This document shows, one piece after another, positions 45,466 to 57,539 of a DNA stretch of 64,000 nt. The stretch covers positions 1,240,001 to 1,304,000 of the forward strand of contig MU008164.1 in NCBI GenBank assembly GCA_010909165.1, read 5' to 3'. The stretch is from Anthoceros angustus. Taxonomy: Eukaryota; Streptophyta; Anthocerotopsida; Anthocerotales; Anthocerotaceae. Made by a program: the position numbers and the translations under genes. A model generated the notes under the pieces. That model was given only the letters and a program-made list of their open reading frames with translations. It searched no databases and was not told where the DNA came from. Position 1 is the first letter of the stretch, and every line of letters begins with the position of its first letter.

Positions 45466-47925
45466 TCACCTTCCCAAAGAAAAGCCGTTTGAAACCGAGC
45501 AATCATGTCGTCGTTGAGTGTAGAGGATATTCCTTCCTCACTTCCTCGAAGATGAGCACTCCGGATGTTTAGCCATGGCCACTTGAATAACATGCGTTTC
45601 TTTCTTGAAGTAATTTCGTCCTCCATTCCTTTGAGATCGAGGATGCACAGCCGTTACCTTCCTGTGACAAGAATCTGCTGCCCACATTCACCTTGGTATA
45701 CCACGGAATGATTTCCAGGGTTTGCATGTCTTCGGCTTGAAATACACTTCCACGTGTTTGGGATCATCTGTGACTTTCCTTTTCCCTTCCCTTTCTTCTT
45801 TGGTGCAGCGGTATGTGCTTCTTCCTTTCGTAACTACGCTTCCCACTTTGAAAAGATCTTATCAATATTATCCCATACCTTGCTTGAGATGCAGATGTGT
45901 GTCACTTATCCACTTTGTTCGCTTGTACACGTCATCTTGGCCTTCATCATCTTCAATTAATCCAAGAACCTTATAAAGATTGAACTTCCATGACATGGTC
46001 ATCGCACTCCATCCGACGCAATAAGAAGCTCATCTCGTAAATATCTTACTGCTCAATAAAAGACATTTTCTTCCGCTTATCGACATTGTGTTATGGTCGG
46101 TTGCAAGAACTCTCATCTCGTGCACCGTAAGCCCACAGATACATGCGCTTCAACATATTGAAAACGGACTTCCCGCAATATCAAGTGCTTCATAGCGACA
46201 TATGTGTGGTTCCCCAAGTACACCCATAATATATTTCTTGGCCCAATTTACGCGATCCAACTTGCTAATATCGTTGCACTCCGGGGTCAATCATGCATGT
46301 GGCGAGAACCCTTCTTCAATCCTTCCCTTGAAATAACTCGGGCTAGGTAGTTTGACCATGCCTCGTCCACCCCTGATTTGGGCATCCGGTGTAATAAAAG
46401 ATCGGCTTCAAATTCTCAAGCTTTACCAATCTCGAACAACTTTCTTGGCATAGGCGAGTCACGATTATTGTCAATGGGTCCGATTCCGGATGGCATCTTC
46501 AAGTCTTTCCTCATCTCGCACATGATGATCGCTATATCTGGTGGGCTTCACTCACGTTTCCTTCTGATTTCTTCTTTCTCTTCCCCAGTGGAGCCTCGCT
46601 ATGTGAGCGGTATGCCTGTTGCGGCGTGCCCACCATGCCTTGCTCTCCCACTCGAGTCCCCTGTCTCCATACTCTCGGATCGGCGGACGGAGGTGCCTCA
46701 ATAGAAGCTGCCTCGCCCGCCCACCTTTCGGCCACCGTCTCTTCCGCAACAATTGCAAGGCGTGCAATCAGGCGTGGCGCCCAACCCTTCAGTGTGCCTT
46801 GGGAACCCGAACCGGTTGGGGTCTGGTGGCAGTCTCCGGCACTCGCGGGCGCGGCGGCGGCGCCTCCCTCCCTCGGATCGACATTGGGTACCTCCATGGA
46901 GGAGCCGGAAAAGGAATGTCCAAAGAACGGAGCATCCTTCCATCCTCTCGCCTCCCGAAAGTCGTCATCGTCGGAGTGGCCAAGGGCGTCGGGTATACAC
47001 CCATCCTCCTCATCGGATGGGCCGAGCTCACTAGGCGCACGCTGGCTCGTGAGCCCATCATGCACATTCATCGGCTCGACTCGTCGTTGTGACATTTCCT
47101 CCTATCTTTGGATGACGGATTGTAATCTTCCGCATATGGTCGTGGTGCTCTAGCTTCGAGCATCCTGCAAAACAGAAAAAGGATTGAGGAAAGGCAAGAC
47201 AGAAGGCACAAGTCATGGAAACCAACATACCACGATTTGCATCAACTGACTTGAAAACCTTATTCCAAATTTTTACTTACAGTTGGCTGACGCATAGCAT
47301 TTCAAATCCTCCACCAGGTTTGGAGGACTGCACTTCTTGCTTTGGAAGCCATGTAGGCTGACCTCATAAGCCTTGTACATGGTTTCGTCTTCGCTTATCC
47401 GATCAAATACCAAAGGCTTTGTTGTGTACAGATCAAACATGTGCTCTCGTCCATCCATATCCACGATCGCCCATAGAACCCAGAGCCCTTGCTCTGGTTT
47501 GGCAAGGCCCCTTGAACCCTCGACCCACGGTTTCAATAGAGGAGTCCAAAATTGTTCTCCTCAAGGCTCCTCATCCTGTCAACATCCGGTCCTTCTCGAG
47601 CGAGCATGGCCTCCACCTTGCTCCCCAACCGACGTGTAACAGTATCCTCATAGTTAAATGGCGTTGGAATAGGGCGATTGCGTGGGGTCTCTTCCTCGGT
47701 CTCCTCCTGCGCCTTCTCCTTCGTTGTGGCCTTCCCGGATGTTAGTGCCCGATTTCCATGCCCAATTGACAAATTACCTCCGTGGTGCTTGATGGCTGGT
47801 TGTCTCGCCCCTCCAGGAGGTAGGGCTGCCTTCTCCGACATCCACACGAAATTCCGCCATCCTTCTTCTTTCTGGGCCGGGATTTCTTGGTTTTGGGCAT
47901 CGTCGATGTTCGCCTCAGTTCTCAC
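45466..47925 (-). pseudogene. Element gene A, copy 2, lacking the methyltransferase part
   Basis: Keeps two good frames. At 47925-47533 the N-terminus continues further than in copy 1, because copy 1 has an extra C near 42842, and reads TPFNYEDTVTRRLGSK and MRSLEENNFGLLY. At 47095-46532 it starts MSQRRVEPMNVHDGLTSQR. The ParB-like box near 46210 is frameshifted. The gene ends at the 45465 junction, so no methyltransferase domain exists in this copy. Confidence 0.6.
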
Positions 47926-48010
47926 GTTCCTTCCTACCGTCTTCCGCCATCCTCAAGAGATTAGATACAATGATACATAGGCGGTAATTCAAAGAAGGAA
48001 TCGGTCCAAC

Positions 48011-50465
48011 TTGAAGGAAATTTGCGAGCAAGGGGGAGGGCCATCAAGACTATATGTGAATGGCGAAGAGGAAATGGCGGAGGATCGCGAGCGTGGAGAA
48101 AGCGTCTTTGGGAGGCGCCAAAAGTCCTTCGCTCGAGAGCTCCTGGCGAGGCGGCCGCCGTCCGTCTGGCTCAGAACTTTCGTCTCTCGTGGTTACTCTC
48201 CACCGAAAGTATGACGCCCGTTGTCACGTCATACACATGTCTGCAACCCTAACCATAAATGTCAATTAAGGTAATGCTTACATTTATTTCAAAAGGACAT
48301 GTGAACCCCAATGCCGAGAAAACAATGAAGAGGCGGTGTGCCTCAGCGCCAAGATCTACCGGTGAAGATCTTTCGGTTTATTTGCTCATAATGGCATTTC
48401 CACCTTACCTTGATCACGATGCCTATGTCATGGCATACCACGCTCTGTGAAGAGTGAGGACCATATTTCCAGGTTAGAGGTGCGGAGTCCTCGGTGGCGA
48501 CAATGTTGCGCGCCACACACATCGGTTGTCGAAGAGGTCGAGTTTTTTTCGTCCAAAGTTCATTCCTCGCCGTTTGTGCGATCAAGGGGAACATGTACTT
48601 GAGAACAAGTGTTGGGTTTGCATCGTCTCCGTCTCGATCCATGTAATGACATTGATGTTGTCGCGGGAGCAGTGTGAGGAAGAGGGGTCTTTTGATTTCC
48701 GGATGGTAGGTGACTCTCTTGTGAGGAGCCAAGGATGGTCAGATCTTGAATGGGGCCCCGGCCCTTCCGATCATGAGCAACAGCGAGTCCGAACTCCAAG
48801 GTTAGTTTGCCTTCAACAAAAAGCGCTTGTTTGCGGTGAAGACAATGTTGTGGCGAATAGTCCACCCCATCCGTGGCGGATTCCATCTCATGCACACGCA
48901 CGCAGTGGTATTGCGGTAATGCTCGTCGCCATCGACAAGCGTCCTCTCCGGCATTCCGTGGGGTGCCCATGACCCCGTGAACTTGAACTTATATCGCCAT
49001 TGATGGGAATCCACGCATCGGGCGAAGACACCGGGAAGGAAGGGAGATGGGGTGCGAATCCCGTCGTGGTTTGTTCCGCCAAGGAGCGATGTCGAGGATG
49101 ACCGCGAGTTCTTCCACAAGCAAATGATCCGTGGTGAGGATGGGGATGATGACTTTGTTCACCCTCCTCCGCTGGTGCATCTGGAACATTCCATCCCAAG
49201 CCTTTAAGTGAGACATTGATGACAACAAAGCTTTTACGGCGGACAAGCCGTGACGGCGCGGGGTGTCTTTGCAAAAATGTGATGAGAAGGTGACGGCGGA
49301 CTTTCTTAAACCGTGTTGCAACCAAATGTGCATGCGAGGTTGACCAAGCAAGGCCTTGAGCAACGATATAGGTTCCTCACAATGCGAGGCAAGAGCAAGA
49401 GACATTTTCTTCAAAGCCTCGTACATCGGGACCCGAGTCAAACTAACAAAGAAAGAGTTTTACGCATGTTATGGGATCGGTTCCTGTACTGTTGCGTGAA
49501 GGCCTTGAAGAGTATATTGTATGGGGCTGTGATACGAGGAAGGCGAAAGGGAGGGTCATGAGGAATGCCCGTGGGATAGTGTTCGAACCAACCCAATTCA
49601 TAAGTCCGTCATGCACTTGGTGCTCTAGCGTGGATGGATAATGCTTTTCATGGGTGAAAGACTTCGACGTGCGGTGTATAACGCGACACCTATACAAAGC
49701 GGAGATATGGTCATTGTACAAACGGCGGTTCAAAGCTCAGTGCGGTTTGTGGCCTGTGGTTTTGAAGTTATGGAAATCTAACTTCAGAGTGAAGATTCCC
49801 AAATCCAACAGTTCTCGACCGCTCAATATGTCAGGTTAAAGACCACCATTCGAATACAACTCGGAAGGTTGATCAAGGTAGATATCACTCTACCACTAGT
49901 ACAACCCATCTCAGGTGGAGGAGTTTTTCGTGTTCATCCCATAGTTCGCCGAATGAGCGGTGGTATGCGGATGGTTCGAAAACTGAGTGTCGGCGGGGTG
50001 GGCGCCCGGCCGCGCCCACCCTCGGATGACGACGTTTGGTTGCACAGTACCATGTTTGAAACTCGCAGTCCCTGTTCATGGATGGCCCACAGGTTGTAGG
50101 TTTGATTGGTCGAGTTTGAGGTTGGGGCCGGCGCCGGCTGCCGGCGCCCCAGGCCATCCACCTTCAAACTCGCCAACCATAATATATGACCTAGAAGGTG
50201 GACGTTTTGTAGATTTTAGATTGGGAAGATGGTAAATGTATGTGTGAAGAGGTGCTAGTCCACGACATCGGTTTGTTGTATGCAATGGGTTTCATGGATT
50301 TTGTCTTCGCTTGTGGTATGGAAGAAGCGTGTTTGTATGTGTGAAATTGGGAACGTGATAAACTTGGAAGGATGTCAAACTTGGAACGTGTTTGGCTGTG
50401 GACAGAAAAATATCAGGCCACGTTGGAGGCACACCGCGTGCAGCTGCAGGAGGAGTGTGGAGTGT
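48011..50465 (+). pseudogene. Element gene B (DUF7869-type), copy 2, 3' truncated
   Basis: Almost base-for-base copy of 43119-45440, including the same frame-breaking single-base loss near 49330. It ends before the DGMDQ and VGHTHDQID motifs. Confidence 0.55.
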
Positions 50466-51054
50466 GAATTTGTGTCCAGGGACACCGTGAGGTCCACATT
50501 CACCCTCAATGTCGTTGTAGGCTTAGGATTCGTTCCCAAGGGAATGGTTTGTGCCAAGAGCGCTAACTTCTACTCGACCTTCACCTAAGTCAAGACTTAC
50601 TTGCTATTACTCCTCTTACCTATCTACTCAACCACTACTACCCCCGACTTGTCTAACTACCACGGCTCTTATTCCACGACCGCAAATCTTATTCCACGCG
50701 GTGGCTCTCACCACTAGTGGTTGCTTGACCAAATGGGTCCCACAAACCCTAGCGACTTATTTCCGGCGCAGCGCCGGATCCTGCAGGCGTCGCCATGCGG
50801 ATCGCTTTATTCCCCACTTCATGCACACACACACCGATTCCTAGGGACCTAAATTCCACAAATCCCTCACGCTCCACACACACACAAGGCGCCACACTCA
50901 CACAATTTTACAAGGGGAGCTGTTCCCCTTGTGCCACTTCCACAGCAGGTTTGGTTTCTTTTGGATTCACACAAATCTCCTGCTAGTCTCTCAATTAGTT
51001 CCCTTCTCAACTCCTCTTACACCTCGCCAGCGTCTGATTGTTTAGTCACTCCTT
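50466..51054. other. Unique spacer between core copies 2 and 3
   Basis: Replaces the expected left part of core copy 3. It contains a TCCGGCGCAGCGCCGGA palindrome (about 50760) and ACACACACA runs. The source is not recognised and no gene is supported. Confidence 0.4.
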
Positions 51055-51875
51055 CACCCAATCTTCTCTCTCTCTCTTCCCCTGTGGAGCCTCGCTATGT
51101 GAGCGATCGTATGCCTGCTCAAGTGCCCACCATGCCTTGCTCTCCCACTCGAGTCCCTGTCTCCATACTCCTGGATCGACAGGAGGTGCCTCAATAGAAC
51201 TGCGCACTCGCCCGCCCACCGCCGCCCACCGTCTCTTCCGCAACTAGTGCAAGGCGTGCAGCAATCGGGCGCGCCGGCCGCGCCCAACCCTTCGATGTGC
51301 CTTGGGAACCCCAAACCGGTGGGTCCGTGTAACCAGTCTCCAAGACTCCTACAGGAGGGCGCGCCGGCCGGGCGCCCCTCCTCCGGCAGATCACCACCGG
51401 GTACCTCCATGGAGGAGCCGTGAAAAGGAATGTCCAAAGAACGGAGCATCCTTCCATCCTCTGCCTCACGAAAGTCGTCATCGTCGGAGTGGCCAGGGCG
51501 TCGGGTACACCATCCTCCTCATCGGATGGGCCGAGCTCACTAGCGCACGGCTGCCGGTGAGCCGTCATGCACATTCATCGTCAAGCCGGGCTCGACTCGT
51601 CGTTGTGACATTTCCTCCTATCTTTGGATGCGGATTCTAATCTTCCGCATATGGTCGTAATCTGCTCTAGCTTGTCGAGCATCCCGCAAAGCAGAAAAGG
51701 ATTGAGGAACAAGATAGAAGGCACAAGTCATGGAAACCAACATACAACGATTTGCATCAATTGCCTTGAAAACCTTATTCCAAAATTTTTTACAAATATC
51801 GACGCATAGCATTTCAAACTCTACCAGTTTGAAGGATCGCACTCTTGCTTTGGAAGCCATGTAGGTCAATTTCAT

Positions 51876-52108
51876 TGTAAGGGTATTAAAGCCCAACATA
51901 CTAGACTAACACTTAGTCTAAGTTAGGTGTCGCTATATCATTAGTTTAGCTTAAGCTAATCACTAGGAAGCTTCTCCTTCCTAGGAGCTTCTTGTGGAGC
52001 TTAGGAGCTATTGAGGGTATAAATACCTCCAAGCCTCATCTCAATGTGAGAGCTACACTTGCCTCCTCCTCTCCTCTCCTCTTTCCATCATGGCGCCACG
52101 ATCCTTCA
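51876..52108 (+). repeat. Copia 5' LTR
   Basis: 233 bp, TGTAAGGGTATTAAAG to CCTTCA. Matches 56604-56853 at about 90 percent with small indels. Contains a TATA box. Confidence 0.92.
52018..52025 (+). promoter_or_regulatory. LTR TATA box
   Basis: TATAAATA in GAGGGTATAAATACC, about 90 bp before the LTR end; identical at 56752-56759 in the 3' LTR. Confidence 0.65.
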
Positions 52109-52128
52109 ACCGGTATCGAGCCATGGTT
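52109..52128 (+). other. Copia primer-binding site
   Basis: CGGTATCGAGCCATGG directly follows the 5' LTR and is one or two bases off the usual plant TGGTATCAGAGCC site complementary to initiator Met-tRNA. Confidence 0.7.
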
Positions 52129-52184
52129 TGGTTGTGTTGTGATGCTAGAATAGTCAGTAGGTGATCCAGAGCAATTGCAGGCAA

Positions 52185-52760
52185 CGCGCGAGCAGCGAGG
52201 GCGAGGCCGTGAGCGGGCAAAGCCGCGACCGGCGCGGGCGGCACGGCGAGGCCGCGGCGACACCTGAGCCGGGCCGCTGGGGCGTGGGAGCGGCCGCGGG
52301 CGGGGCCGGCGGACGCGGCCAGTCAGACGCGCCGGGCGCAGCCGCGGCGCGCGCTGGGGCGCTGGGCTGCGGGCCTGGCGGGGCGCGGCCGGGCGCTGGG
52401 CGCGGGCGCGGGCGCGCAGTGCCGGGCGCCGCGCTGGGCCTCAGGGCGGGCTGGCGGCGCCGCTGGGCGGCGCGGGGCCCGCAGCGCCGGGCGCCTGGGG
52501 CCCGGGCCCGCAGCGCGGCGCGCCAGCGCCGCGCGGGCCCGCAGCGCTGGCGCCCGCAGGCCCGGGCGGGCGCGGCAGCGCGAGGCCGCTGGCGCCGCGG
52601 CGCTGGCGGCGCGCGGCTGCCGCTGCAACGCCGAGGGCGCCGTACGCGAGGCCGCTGCCGCTGGCGGTGGCACGGCTGGGCGCTGGTCAGGCGCGGGCCG
52701 CGACGGGCGTGGCGCGGTGGCCGCGCGTGTGTGTGGCGCGGGCAGCCGACGCGGCACAGA
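52185..52760. repeat. GC simple-sequence tract inside the Copia leader
   Basis: About 575 bp of GGGCGC, GCCGGGCGC and GCAGCGC blocks sits between the PBS and gag, where Copia elements normally have a short leader. An open 228-residue frame here is compositional and not a gene. Confidence 0.8.
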
Positions 52761-53189
52761 GTTGAGTGCCGAACGCTGAGTAAAATTCACGAATATTCGG
52801 TGGATAATCAACGTAAAATACACGCCGTGACGGATCGCTTTCTTTGACTTTGACTTTTCTAACAAGGCGAGTCGAGTGTTTAGACGATTTTTGATCATGA
52901 TGTCTTCATCGTAAAACGCTATGTAATATCGAGAAGTTAGATGGTACTAACTTCCCGCTCGAAAGAACAAGTGTATAATGTTCTAGTGCGTAAAAAGCGT
53001 ATCAAGCCCATAAAGTTGTTAGGCCAAACCGTATATGACTGATGAGTGGCGTGGACTCGATGAGCTTGCTAGATCTACTATCATGCTAACATTGTCAAAA
53101 CAAAGTTTCAATGTGAAAGATAAGACCACGAGTTACGGAGGTGTCTGTGACCAGATGAGAAGCAAAGCGGCTTCTCGTGTATTGGTTGA

Positions 53190-56100
53190 AACAAATTGGT
53201 GGACTTGAAGATGAAGGAAGGGACGAGGATGTCCGATCATCCGAATGATTTCAATACCATTTTCAGCCAGCTCTCATCTCAAGGTATCACGCCCCATCTG
53301 AGAGCTATGTTTCGCTGGTCACATTACTGAGAGTTGGGACACCTTCGCATGCCTCGAGTAATTCTCGCCTCGCTAGTGGTCTTACCATTGTAAATGTAGA
53401 AGGTAGCCCGTTAACCGAGGAGGTGAACAGAAAACATGGAACCTTCCAAAGGTTCCAAAGCTCATAGTGAGAGGGAGGTCCACCGCGAAGAAGCAACCGA
53501 TGTAAGCTTCTCTAGCAAATCTCGTAGTCGTAATAAGAATGTGGAGTGTCACTATTGTCAAAAGGGGTCACTTCAAAGAGAGAGAAGTTCAAAAGGACCA
53601 AGGAAAGAGAAGAAGGTGACGACAAGAAGGCGACTTCGTCTGGTTGGAAGAGTTAAACTCGCTGAGGACGGAGATGTCCTTATCTCTTCTTACTTGAATG
53701 CCGCACAATTAACACCGTGGATAGTCATTTATTCTCGCAATTGGATAATTGACTCGCATCTTTCCATGTTCAGAGAGTGGTTTAGCACGATGATGCTACA
53801 AGGAAAGGATGCGTTAGGCTTGGAAATAACTATGCGATCGCAGCGAGGTGATGTGCAACTCAAGTTTGACAACGGATCTTCATTCATGTCAAGGACGTTA
53901 GGCATGTTCAAGTTGACAAAGAGCATGATTAGCGCAGATGCTTGATGATGCCGGTTACCACCGCCGGTTTGGGGATCACTCTTGGAAGATCTCCAAAGGT
54001 TCTCTTGTGTTAGCTCGTGGATCAAGTGGCACTTTGTACTCACTTGTGTAAACACCGCCAAAGATCATGTGATCTGACAGAGCCAAATGTTTCCTTGTGG
54101 CATTGCTTGCTAGGACATATGTCTCAAGGGAATGAAGGTTTTATCTCGCTCGTTATATCCTCGTTTAACTTCTCGATCTCTCGATGTGTGAGCACTGCTT
54201 ATATGGGAAATGACAAAATCATCACATCGAGAGGTAAAAGTAGTAGAGTAAACCTCTTGAGTTGGTTCACAGTGATGTATGTGGACCTATGCCATCGTGA
54301 TCATTAGGCCTCCTATTTTGTCACTTATAGATGATTTCACGCAAGGTGTGGGTTTATCCTTTGAGGAAAAGGATGAAGTTCGACGTTTTAAATTTGTCAC
54401 CCTTGTAGAGAATCACCGCCACCGATTGAAGTGTCTAAGGACGATAATGGTGAGTATGTTTCGAAGCTTTCAGCCATTCCGTGATTCCAAGGGAATCAAA
54501 GAGAATTGATCGGCAGATACTCCTCCACAAAATGGTGTGCGAGGATGAATGTAACCATTCAGAGAGGATGCGAGTTTGTTGTCAAACTCGATTGCCTAAT
54601 GGGTTTTGTGTAAGCTGTTCACCGCAGCTCATCTTATTAATGATCTCCTAATAAGGTCGTTGATGAGTTGTTCCAGAGGAGCTATGGTCCGAAAGAAACC
54701 ATCCTACAAGCATCCGCGAGTGTTTGGTCGTGAGGCATACCGCCATGTTCCAAAAGAGTTTCGGGACAAGTTGGCACCTAAGTCCAAGAAATGTATTTTT
54801 CTTGGCTATGGTGATTCCGTGAGATGGGATACCGCTTGGGATCCAGGCTAGAAAGGTTGTTCAGATTAACGACGTGTTCTTCAATGAGAACAAGATGCAC
54901 AAGCCTACTCCAACCGTGGAGGTGCGAAGGGTGATCTTCCAAGAAGATGGACATGATCATCATGGTGTTGATAACGCGTGCGAGCACATTCCTCCACCGT
55001 AGATGAACCAAGAGTCGAACAAGCACCTATAGAGGTTCGTCAGAGGTCGCAGATTACACGACCTCGATGTATGATCCATCTCGGATTATGTTATGCCGAC
55101 AGATTGGGGAACCCTCTTCTTACAAAGAGGCCATGTCAACGAGTAACAAAGAGAAGTGGGAGAAGGCCATGCAATGAAATGAATTCCGATAAGAACCAAA
55201 CTTGGGAGTTGGTTCGTTGAAGGATAAGGCACTACTGCAAATGGGTGTACAAGATGAAGGTCATACCGCTTGATGGCAAACCAAAGTACAAGGCACGATT
55301 GGTTGCTAAGGGTTTCAAGCAACAACTGCATTGACTTTGATGAGATTTTCTCACCAAGAGTCAAAATGACAACTGCGATGTGTTCTGCTTTGGTTGCCGT
55401 GAATGATATGGAACTTGTGATGGATGTCAAGACGGCATTCTTGCATGGTGACCTTCAAGAGGACGTCTACATGAACCGTAAGGTTTTGTTGAGAAGGGCA
55501 AAGAGCATCCGTGTGCGGTTGAGGAAGAGCCTTTATGGTTTAAAGCACCCGAGAGTGGTATCACAAGTTCCACTCATTTATGCTTTCTCAAGGCTACAAA
55601 CGAAGCGATGAGGATCATTGCCTCTATAAAGCAAGCTAAGGATCAAAGCTTGCTCATTTTGATCCTATGTGGATGATATGCTAATTGTAACAAGATCGAT
55701 GAGATTTCGTTGAAGTCAAAGTTGAATGCTCACTTTGAAATGATGACTTGGGAGAGGCGAGCCATATACTTGGCATGCGATTCGAATGTATACAAGCGCC
55801 CCGCTTTATTTGTCTCGCATTTTAATACATTAACAGGTGCTTCAACGCTTCAACATGGAGAAGGGAAGCCATTGGGTACCCATTGCCTCCATATGTGAAA
55901 CTTTCTGGATTGCCCAAGCTCGAGGAGGACAAAGTCGAAATGGAGAAGGTCCCATACTCATCGTAGGGAGTTTGATGTATGCAATGATTGCTACACGCCC
56001 GACATTGCCTTTGCAAGTGAGTGGTTAGTGTGTTTATGTCAAACCTCGCAAGAAGCATTGGGAGGCAGAAAGGAGTTATGAGGTATCCGAATGGTACAAA

Positions 56101-56544
56101 AGCTTTGTGCATATGTTTTGGTAGTGAAGATGCATGTGTGGTTGGGTACGATGCCGATTATGCGGGATATGGACAAAGGAGGTCCACATCAGTTATGTCT
56201 TCATGTGCACCGGAGGGGCGCCTCATGGCGATCTCGCTTGCGGCATTACGCTATCTACCACAGAGGCCGAGTATGCAAAGAATCGAGGCTTGCAAGGAAG
56301 CCATGGCTTGCCTGGGGAGACTTGGGGATCAAGGTTGAGTCGCTGTTGCATTGTGATAGCCGAGTGCTATCCAATTGGCAAAGAATCCATGTTTCATGCG
56401 AAGACTAAACATGTGGATGTGAAGTATCACTTCATTCGAGAGGTGTTGGACGACAAGAGGGTACAACTTGTCAAGGTTCACACCACCAACCCCGCAGATA
56501 TTCTTACCAAGGGACTCTCTACGAGCAATTTGCACAAGCTCTGA
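53190..56544 (+). pseudogene. Copia gag-pol polyprotein remnants
   Basis: Gag segment MSDHPNDFNTIFSQLSSQG (about 53230) and zinc-knuckle start CHYCQKG (about 53550); protease-like NWIIDSH (about 53745) without a clear DSG; integrase landmarks LWHCLLGHMS (about 54100) and, with frameshifts, LVENHRHRLK; reverse transcriptase PLDGKPKYKARLVAKGF (about 55265), MDVKTAFLHGDLQEDVYM (about 55425) and catalytic YVDDMLIVT (about 55665); RNase H DADYAG and STTEAEYA (about 56150-56270) and terminal TNPADILTKGLS (about 56485). The central order is integrase before RT, which defines Copia. Several stops and frameshifts. Confidence 0.88.
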
Positions 56545-56589
56545 CATCGATGGGCATGAGATAGTCCATTCTCTGAAGGTAAATTGGCC

Positions 56590-56603
56590 TTTAAGTGGGA
56601 GGT
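56590..56603 (+). other. Copia polypurine tract
   Basis: TTAAGTGGGAGGT lies immediately before the 3' LTR, the expected plus-strand priming site. Confidence 0.75.
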
Positions 56604-56853
56604 TGTAAGGGTATTAAAGCTCAATGTACTTAGACTAATACACTTAGTCTAAGTTAGGTGTCCATATCATTAGTTTAGCTTAAGCTAATCACTAGGAAGC
56701 TTCTTGTGCTCCTTCCTAGGAGCTTCTTGTGGAGCTTAGGAGTATTGAGGGTATAAATACCTCCAAGCCTCATCTCAATGTGAGAGAGCTACACTTGCCT
56801 CCTCCTCTCCTCTCTCCTCTTTCCACCAAAGATGGTCGCCCTACGATCCTTCA
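56604..56853 (+). repeat. Copia 3' LTR
   Basis: About 250 bp. It differs from the 5' LTR mainly by short indels such as an extra CTTGTG block near 56702. Confidence 0.92.
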
Positions 56854-57539
56854 CTCATAAGCCTTGTACATGGTTTCATCTTCGCTTATCCGATCAAATA
56901 CCAAAGGCTTTGTTGCAGCAAGATCTCAAACATGTGCTCGTCCATCCATATCCATCGCCCATAGAACCCAAATTTTGCTCTGGGTTTGGCAAGGCCCCTT
57001 GAACCCTACGACCCAGTTCAATAGAGGAGTCCAAAATTGTTCTCCTCCAAGGCTCCTCATCCCGTGTCAACATCCGCCCTTCTCGAGCGTACAGTGGCCT
57101 CCACCTTGCTCCCCAACCGACGATGGCAACAGATCCTCATAGTTAAATGGCGTTGGAATAGGCGCTGATCGATGTGGGGTCTCTTCCTCGGTCTCCTCCT
57201 GCAGCCTTCTCCTTCGCCGGCCTTCCCGGATGGCTGCCCGATTTCCCATGCCCAATTGACAAATTACCTGGGGTGCTTGATGGCTGGTTGTATCTCGCCT
57301 CCACCGGAGGTAGGCTGCCTTCTCCGACATCCACACCAAATTCCGCCGCATCCTTCTTCTTGCCGCCGGGCCGGGATTTCTTGGTTTTGGGCATCGGTCG
57401 ATGTTCTCGCCCGTTCTCCACGTTCCTTCCTACTTGTCTTCCGCTTGCCATCCTCAAGAGATTAGATACAATCTGCCATAGGAAGCCAGCGCAATTCAAA
57501 GAAGGAATCAGCGTCGCACAACTTGAAGGAAATTTGCAG

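Larger units (their letters stand above)
45465..50465. repeat. Core repeat unit, copy 2
   Basis: Tandem copy of the core. From 45465 to about 47570 it differs from copy 1 by many small indels; from about 47580 to 50300 it is almost identical. It extends about 100 bp further to the right than copy 1, sharing CTTGGAAGGATGT with copy 3. Beyond 50465 it runs into unrelated sequence. Confidence 0.8.
51876..56853 (+). mobile_element. Copia LTR retrotransposon, decayed, nested in core copy 3
   Basis: 5-kb element with direct LTRs (TG...CA ends), a PBS with initiator-Met-tRNA character, a gag-pol region in Copia order (gag zinc knuckle, protease, integrase, reverse transcriptase, RNase H) and a polypurine tract before the 3' LTR. 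Left flank TTCAT and right flank CTCAT fit a 5-bp target duplication with one change; the uninterrupted site in copy 2 reads CTCAT. Many frameshifts make it non-autonomous. Confidence 0.93.
51055..57500 (-). pseudogene. Element gene A, copy 3 remnants, interrupted by the Copia insertion
   Basis: N-terminal frames at 57351-57067 (NLVWMSEKAAYL region) and the central piece at 51574-51054 are all that remain on either side of the retrotransposon. Frames differ from copies 1 and 2 through many small indels. Not functional. Confidence 0.6.

Noticed and set aside
52161-52847. 228-residue open frame in the Copia leader
   Set aside because: Pure compositional frame in a GC tract between PBS and gag.
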